From an uncultured Cloacibacillus sp. (GTDB lineage: Bacteria > Synergistota > Synergistia > Synergistales > Synergistaceae): DNA of 6,299 nt. This document shows, piece by piece, positions 5,309 through 6,299 of the stretch. The notes beneath the pieces were generated by a model, which saw only the letters and a list, made by a program, of their open reading frames with translations, made no database searches and was not told the origin of the DNA. Location: assembly GCA_934511335.1 (NCBI GenBank), contig CAKSWL010000136.1:1-6299 (forward strand), given 5' to 3'. Positions within the stretch are counted from its first letter, which is position 1. Each line of letters opens with the position of its first letter. Made by a program: the position numbers and the translations under genes.

Positions 5309-6223
5309 ATGAAAACATCGTCCCCAAAGCCGCCGAAGTGGCTGATCATCCTCGCCTACCTGATAATTTACATCATCTGGGGGTCGACATACCTTGCAAT
5401 ACGTTTCTCTGTGGAGACGATCCCGCCGCTTCTCTCCGGCGGCATCCGTTTTCTCGCCGCGGGCGCGATACTGCTCTGCGCGCGCCTCCTCCAGCGGCGC
5501 GAGCTGCCGACGGCGCGCGGCTGGCGGCTTGCCTTCCGCGCCGCGCTGCTGCCCTTCGCTGTGACCTACGGCCTCGTCACCACCGCCGAGCTCGTCGTCC
5601 CCTCCTCGGTGGCGGCGCTTTTGGTCTCGATCGAGCCGTTATGGTTCTGCCTTGTCGGCTGGCTGTTCTTCAAAGGCAAAAAACCGCTGCTGCGCCACTA
5701 CGTCGGCATCGCGCTGGGCTTCGCGGGGGTCTGCGTGCTCATCGTGGGGGACCCCAATGCGGAACTCTCCTTTGAATCAAAATATACACTTTGGATGGCG
5801 CTGCTGCTGCTCTCCAGCCTCACCTGGGTCGTCGGGGCCTTCATCTCGGCGGACCCGCGCATCCACTCCGACGCGCTCACCTCGTCGGGGATGCAGATGT
5901 TATGCGGCGGCGCGGTGATGATGCTCTCGCAGTACGCGCTCGCGCTCGCCACGGGAAACTACCCGCACTTTCACGCCTTCTCAGTGCGCTCCGCGCTCGC
6001 GCTCGGCTATCTGGTGCTCTTCGGCTCGCTCGTCGCCTACTCCTCATTCCTCTGGCTGATGCGCGTCGAACCGGCGAACCACGTCGCCACGCACGCCTTC
6101 GTCAATCCGGTGGTCGCGGTGCTGCTGGGCTGGCTGCTCGGCGGCGAGAGCCTCCACACGAACATACTGCTGGCGCTGCCGCTCGTCACAGCCTCCGTCA
6201 TCCTGATGATTTGGGAGCCGTAA
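5309..6223 (+). CDS. EamA-type (DMT superfamily) transporter, YedA-like
   Basis: A 304-residue inner-membrane protein with about ten hydrophobic segments (near 11-31, 41-62, 73-90, 98-121, 129-147, 160-179, 191-213, 227-250, 258-278 and 284-302), the two-EamA-repeat layout of drug/metabolite exporters. Typical motifs are IWGSTYLAIRF (23-33) and RFLAAGAILL (47-56) in the first repeat, SIEPLWFCLVGWLFF (107-121) at the end of that repeat, and the matching FVNPVVAVLLGWLLGGE (264-280) in the second. Length and N-terminus resemble E. coli YedA (306 residues). Relatives export amino acids or other small metabolites, but substrate cannot be read from sequence. The ATG lies 6 bases after the ybaK stop and has no clear Shine-Dalgarno, so translation probably depends on coupling to ybaK. 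No convincing terminator follows. Confidence 0.92.
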   Translation: MKTSSPKPPKWLIILAYLIIYIIWGSTYLAIRFSVETIPPLLSGGIRFLAAGAILLCARLLQRRELPTARGWRLAFRAALLPFAVTYGLVTTAELVVPSSVAALLVSIEPLWFCLVGWLFFKGKKPLLRHYVGIALGFAGVCVLIVGDPNAELSFESKYTLWMALLLLSSLTWVVGAFISADPRIHSDALTSSGMQMLCGGAVMMLSQYALALATGNYPHFHAFSVRSALALGYLVLFGSLVAYSSFLWLMRVEPANHVATHAFVNPVVAVLLGWLLGGESLHTNILLALPLVTASVILMIWEP

Positions 6224-6254
6224 ATCTGAGTTTAAAAATGGGCTCATATTAATC

Positions 6255-6296
6255 TTGACGCCCTCAGAACTTATGATAAAATTTTAACTACGGAGG
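6255..6296 (+). promoter_or_regulatory. Promoter and ribosome binding site for a gene beyond the right edge
   Basis: TTGACG (6255-6260), a 16-base spacer and TAAAAT (6277-6282) form a promoter whose -10 is extended by TGA immediately upstream (6274-6276). GGAGG follows at 6292-6296, and the window ends 3 bases later. A plus-strand gene should start within about 10 bases of the edge. The short distance from -10 to the Shine-Dalgarno implies a leader of only about 15-20 bases. Confidence 0.6.
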
Positions 6297-6299
6297 ATA

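Noticed and set aside
4978..5775. A 265-codon plus-strand frame bridging ybaK and the transporter gene.
   Set aside because: It is extremely Arg-rich and out of frame with two clear protein families. It is a typical GC-driven shadow.
6215..6267. Possible terminator after the transporter gene (GAGCC/GGCTC and CTGAG/CTCAG pairs).
   Set aside because: The stems are only 5 bp with long loops and no T-run follows. They also overlap the next promoter.

Overview
This is a GC-rich bacterial window with seven protein-coding genes and short intergenic gaps. The upstream sites look like ordinary sigma-70-type promoters (TATAAT, TTGACG) and purine-rich Shine-Dalgarno sequences. High GC combined with frequent AAA and ATA codons, plus this mix of gene families, would suit an anaerobe such as a Synergistota member or a GC-rich clostridium. 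That placement is a guess: nothing in the window fixes the phylum, and there is no rRNA or tRNA gene.

Layout. The left half is a minus-strand pair: a 939-residue UPF0182 (COG1615) membrane protein (283-3102), then a second small membrane protein that begins on a GTG overlapping the UPF0182 stop codon and runs off the left edge. Diverging from this pair, on the plus strand, is a ProX-type aminoacyl-tRNA editing protein (3236-3727). A GC-rich hairpin and a well-formed promoter lead into an Rrf2-family regulator (3882-4313). The regulator converges on a minus-strand RNase HI-family gene (4347-4739), with a hairpin between them. Diverging from the RNase H gene, on the plus strand, is a second editing protein of the YbaK type (4823-5302). 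It is followed after 6 bases by an EamA/DMT-type transporter (5309-6223). The last 76 bases carry a promoter and ribosome binding site for a plus-strand gene that begins beyond the window.

How the genes work together. The clearest functional theme is proline-codon quality control. The two editing proteins belong to different branches of one superfamily: the ProX branch is known for hydrolysing Ala-tRNA(Pro) and the YbaK branch for Cys-tRNA(Pro). They lie about 1.1 kb apart but in separate transcription units. The other genes are housekeeping or uncharacterised families with no obvious shared pathway. I found no CRISPR array, insertion sequence, phage gene, toxin-antitoxin pair or recognisable new defence system. 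The points most worth a second look are the paired editing factors, the unusual cysteine arrangement and possible self-regulation of the Rrf2 protein, and the UPF0182 gene's overlapping membrane partner.
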